Source: Xanthocytophaga flava (GTDB lineage Bacteria > Bacteroidota > Bacteroidia > Cytophagales > 172606-1). From it: 64,000 nt of DNA. Below, one piece after another: positions 60,968 to 64,000 of the stretch; position 1 is the first letter of the stretch; the number at the start of each line of letters is the position of its first letter. Under the pieces are notes generated by a model that had not been told where the DNA came from, made no database searches, and saw nothing but the letters and a program-made list of their open reading frames with translations. The position numbers and the translations under genes were made by a program. The stretch spans positions 186,001 to 250,000 of the forward strand of contig JASJOS010000014.1 of the NCBI GenBank assembly GCA_030068525.1, given 5' to 3'.

Positions 60968-63019
60968 ATGAACGAAAATCAAGACAGAAATAGCCGGAAG
61001 CCACTTCTTCCCAAACCTCCTCAACGGCCAGGTTATCAGATTTGGGTAGTAGTGGGTCTGGTGATGCTCGCACTCTTCACGTTTTTTAATCGTGGGAGTG
61101 ATCCTCGGACAATTACAAAAAAAGAGTTCAAATCTATGGCTCAGGAAGGTGATGTAAATGCTGTTACCATTCTTCCTACGCAGAACTCTGTAGAGATTAC
61201 ACTTAAAGATGAAGCCTTAAAAAATATCAAATATCGTGACAGAATACCAAAACCTAGTTTATTAACCCCTTATACTACCGGGCCTCACTTTCAATTTGAT
61301 GTAGTTGATGCGAAGGTATTTGAAGAGGAATTACAAAAAGAGTTCCCTGGGATCAAATACAAGGTAGAGCGTCGTGCGGATATTACAGGAGGATTGTTAT
61401 ACTGGGGATTGTTTATTTTGATGATGGTAGGGCTTTGGATGATTATGCGCCGGGTTGCTACTGGAGGCCCTGGTGGACAGATCTTTAACATCGGACGTTC
61501 CAGAGCAACATTATTTGATGCTGAGAACAAAGTTAAAATTACTTTCAATGATGTGGCTGGTCTGGATGAAGCGAAAGAAGAGATTAAAGAAATTGTTGAG
61601 TTTTTAAAGAATCCCAAGAAGTTTACAGATCTGGGTGGTAAAATCCCTAAAGGGGCTCTTTTGGTAGGATCTCCCGGAACAGGTAAAACCTTGCTTGCGA
61701 AAGCTGTTGCCGGAGAAGCTAATGTTCCCTTCTTCTCATTATCTGGTTCTGACTTTGTTGAAATGTTTGTAGGGGTAGGTGCAGCACGAGTGAGAGATTT
61801 ATTCAAACAAGCAAAAGAAAAGGCTCCTTGTATTATATTCATAGATGAGATTGATGCAATTGGGCGCTCTCGTGGTCGGGGTTCTATGCCTGGTGCCAAT
61901 GATGAGCGTGAGAACACGCTGAACTCTTTGCTGGTAGAAATGGATGGATTTGCGACAGATTCAGGTGTTATTATCTTAGCTGCAACAAACCGTCCAGATG
62001 TATTGGACTCTGCTTTAATGCGTCCAGGTCGTTTTGATAGAATGATTAGTATTGATAAACCTGATCTGAATGGACGAGAATCTATCTTTAAGGTTCACTT
62101 GAAACCATTAAAGCTTGCAAGTGATGTAGACCCTAAGAAACTGGCTGCTCAGACTCCTGGTTTTGCTGGTGCAGAGATTGCCAACGTATGTAACGAAGCT
62201 GCCCTAATTGCTGCACGTCGTAATAAGTCTTCTGTAGATATGCAGGATTTTCAGGATGCCGTAGATCGTGTAATTGGTGGTCTTGAAAAGAAAAATAAAT
62301 TAATTTCTCCTGAAGAGAAAAAGATTGTTGCCTATCATGAAGCTGGGCATGCTGTTGCTGCATGGTTCCTGGAGCATGCCAACCCACTGGTAAAAGTAAG
62401 TATCGTACCAAGAGGAGTCGCTGCATTAGGGTATGCGCAGTATTTACCAAGGGAACAGTTCCTTTATACATATGAGCAGTTGTTTGATGAAATGTGTATG
62501 ACTTTGGGAGGCCGTGCTGCAGAAGAGATTATATTCGGAAAGGTTTCGACAGGAGCGCTAAGTGATCTGGAACATATTACCAAAATGTCTTATGCTATGG
62601 TCACGGTGTACGGAATGAATGAAAAGATTGGAAATGTATCTTTTTATGATTCTAAACAGTCTGAGTATAATTTTAACAAACCTTACTCTGAAGAAACCGG
62701 AAAAACTATTGACGAGGAGGTTCGTAAAATTATTGATACAGCTTATCAACATACCAAAAATCTCCTGCTGGAAAAACGTGAGCAATTAGAGATTCTTGCA
62801 AAGGAATTGCTTAAGAGAGAAATTATTTTTCAGTCAGACCTTGAGAATCTGATAGGTAAACGCCCATTTGATGAGCCCACTACTTATCAGGCATATCTGA
62901 ATGGAAATAAAAAGAAGGATGAAGCAGGTGATGAAGAAGAAACAACCAATGTCCCTGTACATAAGGGACCTGGTACTGTTCCTGACATGGAAGGTAATAC
63001 TGCACCTCTTGAAAAATAA
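60968..63019 (+). CDS. ftsH: ATP-dependent zinc metalloprotease FtsH
   Basis: A protein of 683 residues. An N-terminal helix (VVVGLVMLALFTFF, ~27-41), a periplasmic part, and a second helix (GLLYWGLFILMMVGLWMIM, ~142-160) anchor it in the inner membrane. The AAA domain has Walker A GSPGTGKT (near 234; most homologues have GPPGTGKT), Walker B IIFIDEIDA, and arginine fingers in RPGRFDR. The protease zinc motif HEAGH is near 457-461. It degrades misassembled membrane proteins and some regulators. The acidic, glycine-rich tail after ~645 is typical of this phylum. Confidence 0.97.
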   Translation: MNENQDRNSRKPLLPKPPQRPGYQIWVVVGLVMLALFTFFNRGSDPRTITKKEFKSMAQEGDVNAVTILPTQNSVEITLKDEALKNIKYRDRIPKPSLLTPYTTGPHFQFDVVDAKVFEEELQKEFPGIKYKVERRADITGGLLYWGLFILMMVGLWMIMRRVATGGPGGQIFNIGRSRATLFDAENKVKITFNDVAGLDEAKEEIKEIVEFLKNPKKFTDLGGKIPKGALLVGSPGTGKTLLAKAVAGEANVPFFSLSGSDFVEMFVGVGAARVRDLFKQAKEKAPCIIFIDEIDAIGRSRGRGSMPGANDERENTLNSLLVEMDGFATDSGVIILAATNRPDVLDSALMRPGRFDRMISIDKPDLNGRESIFKVHLKPLKLASDVDPKKLAAQTPGFAGAEIANVCNEAALIAARRNKSSVDMQDFQDAVDRVIGGLEKKNKLISPEEKKIVAYHEAGHAVAAWFLEHANPLVKVSIVPRGVAALGYAQYLPREQFLYTYEQLFDEMCMTLGGRAAEEIIFGKVSTGALSDLEHITKMSYAMVTVYGMNEKIGNVSFYDSKQSEYNFNKPYSEETGKTIDEEVRKIIDTAYQHTKNLLLEKREQLEILAKELLKREIIFQSDLENLIGKRPFDEPTTYQAYLNGNKKKDEAGDEEETTNVPVHKGPGTVPDMEGNTAPLEK

Positions 63020-63036
63020 TTATTTATAAGGTTGAC

Positions 63037-63084
63037 ACCAAAAAGAAAGACGCACAATGTACATTGTGCGTCTTTCTTTTTGGT
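63037..63084. terminator. Perfect 48-bp palindrome, convergent terminator
   Basis: Arms 63037-63060 and 63061-63084 are perfectly complementary over 24 bp with no spacer; AAAAAGAAAGACGCACAATG is the core of the left arm and it ends in TTTTT. It closes ftsH and the leftward gene at 63147. Confidence 0.85.
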
Positions 63085-63146
63085 ATTTATTCTTCTCTAG
63101 ATTAAATGTGAATTGCTAATGTTTTTATTGGAGGTATATGACAGAA

Positions 63147-63974
63147 TTATTTTTTTACAAATTTATTACTCTGTGTTCCTGTTTTCAATATATATGCGCC
63201 AGCTTTTAATGTTTTGATGTTTATCTTTTGTCCTTTTCCTTTTAAGATTACCTTTTTCTGTGAATCTACTATTTCATAGTCAGTTTCTTTGGATAAGGTA
63301 AGCAGATCCGTAGGATTGGCGGGTGCAAATGTAATCACTTCTTCTACTGGAGGAGGTGGAGGAGCTGTCTCTGGATTGAAAGTAATAGTTCTGCTATAAA
63401 ATGTTTGGTGTGTATCTGTATTTTGAGCTTTTACACGATATTTATTATCTCCATTTGAGTGCATAACAGGTACTGAATAAACCGCCTGTCCTTGCCCATT
63501 AGCGTTATGCTTTTCTAACACAAGCCAGTTGCCATTGCGAAGACTTTCTATGTAGTAAACAAATTTGGGAGTTTCGTCTGTGATTTTCCAGCGAATAGAA
63601 GTATGCAATACTTCTACACTATCAATCTGAAATCCTGCACTTGGACGTATAACCTGTGGGTTAATTAACCGGGGAGCACAACCATCTTTGTGTGTGATAC
63701 GAATAGTGACAGGTGTGTTCATTTCCAGAAAGGAGAGATCTATCTCAAATGCAGCTAGCTTTATGTTTGAAATAGTTTTCTGGTCGTTTACATATACCTC
63801 GTCTGCACAGTAACTTTTCTTATCCGGAGAAAACGGATTTTGTACAAAAATGTTTTTACCCTGATAAATACCAGATATAATAATTTCTCCTGCATATGAT
63901 GCATAAAAGGATAGAAACAGCCCTGCCAGCAAGCAAAGCTTTCGTAGATTTTTCTTAGAATAAAGATGGGTCAC
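63147..63974 (-). CDS. Secreted protein with Ig-like part and T9SS-type tail
   Basis: A protein of 275 residues. The signal peptide (LCLLAGLFLSFYASYAG) is followed by beta-rich parts (IIISGIYQGKNIFVQNP; a fibronectin III-like stretch from SIRWKITDETPKFVYYIES), a proline linker (PPPPPVEEV), and a C-terminal domain (YEIVDSQKKVILKGKG ... LKAGAYILKTGTQSNKFVKK) that matches the type IX secretion sorting pattern. It should be exported across the outer membrane. Function unknown. Confidence 0.75.
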   Translation of the reverse strand: MTHLYSKKNLRKLCLLAGLFLSFYASYAGEIIISGIYQGKNIFVQNPFSPDKKSYCADEVYVNDQKTISNIKLAAFEIDLSFLEMNTPVTIRITHKDGCAPRLINPQVIRPSAGFQIDSVEVLHTSIRWKITDETPKFVYYIESLRNGNWLVLEKHNANGQGQAVYSVPVMHSNGDNKYRVKAQNTDTHQTFYSRTITFNPETAPPPPPVEEVITFAPANPTDLLTLSKETDYEIVDSQKKVILKGKGQKINIKTLKAGAYILKTGTQSNKFVKK

Positions 63975-64000
63975 AGTTGAAAAATGTATAGTATGTGCAA

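Overview
The window looks like a chromosome segment of a gliding-type Bacteroidota, most likely order Cytophagales. The reasons are SusC/SusD-type receptors, two more TonB-dependent receptors with N-terminal carboxypeptidase-like domains, type IX secretion C-terminal domains, lipoproteins with short lipoboxes, promoter elements of the TAnnTTTG type, and no convincing Shine-Dalgarno sequences. No rRNA, tRNA, CRISPR array or intact insertion sequence was seen.

Bases 1-22.6 kb form an accessory region. Its backbone reads leftward and resembles a phage or phage-satellite chassis. From right to left it has a small HTH protein, a DEAD/DEAH helicase, a free-standing VirE-N domain, a VapE-type primase-helicase, an iteron-flanked AT-rich segment that looks like a replication origin, a VRR-NUC nuclease, an unknown gene, an operator-rich stretch and a small XRE repressor. 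Far left is a lysis-like set: a coiled-coil protein, two small membrane proteins and a peptidoglycan amidase, followed by a degenerate GyrB-like ATPase. The same operator half-site occurs next to the XRE gene and upstream of the lysis-like set, so the two arms are probably parts of one regulated element. No integrase, terminase or capsid gene is visible.

Between the two arms (4-15.3 kb) lies cargo. A Hachiman (HamA/HamB) defence pair is followed by a K+-channel-like membrane protein and an AAG/MPG-fold DNA glycosylase homologue. Then come single genes (two lipoproteins, an NHL/T9SS protein, an LRR protein, a RAYT transposase), each separated from the next by a 5'-truncated copy of the XRE gene's 3' end. 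A duplicated amidase 3' end likewise sits beyond the GyrB-like gene. REP palindromes related to the RAYT form mirror-image arrays in this region, and one pair sits in frame inside the RAYT gene.

Bases 23-40 kb hold two unknown genes (one SUKH-like), a TonB receptor with a beta-helix lipoprotein, a DUF6273 protein, and a gene run with a TonB receptor, an MFS transporter, a DUF3179 protein and three AhpD-like proteins. Three copies of a ~110-130 bp MITE-like repeat occur at 2.7, 25.5 and 31.3 kb.

Bases 40-47 kb hold a MOSC protein and a polysaccharide group (asparagine synthase, two glycosyltransferases, a polymerase-like membrane protein). Bases 46.8-56.2 kb form a probable organophosphonate or phosphodiester scavenging locus: XRE-cupin regulator, SusC, SusD, GDPD, phosphonatase-like HAD, FAD oxidoreductase and PhnZ, preceded by a leader with an intrinsic-terminator-like hairpin. 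The right end is core genome: ahcY, birA, rsfS and ftsH.
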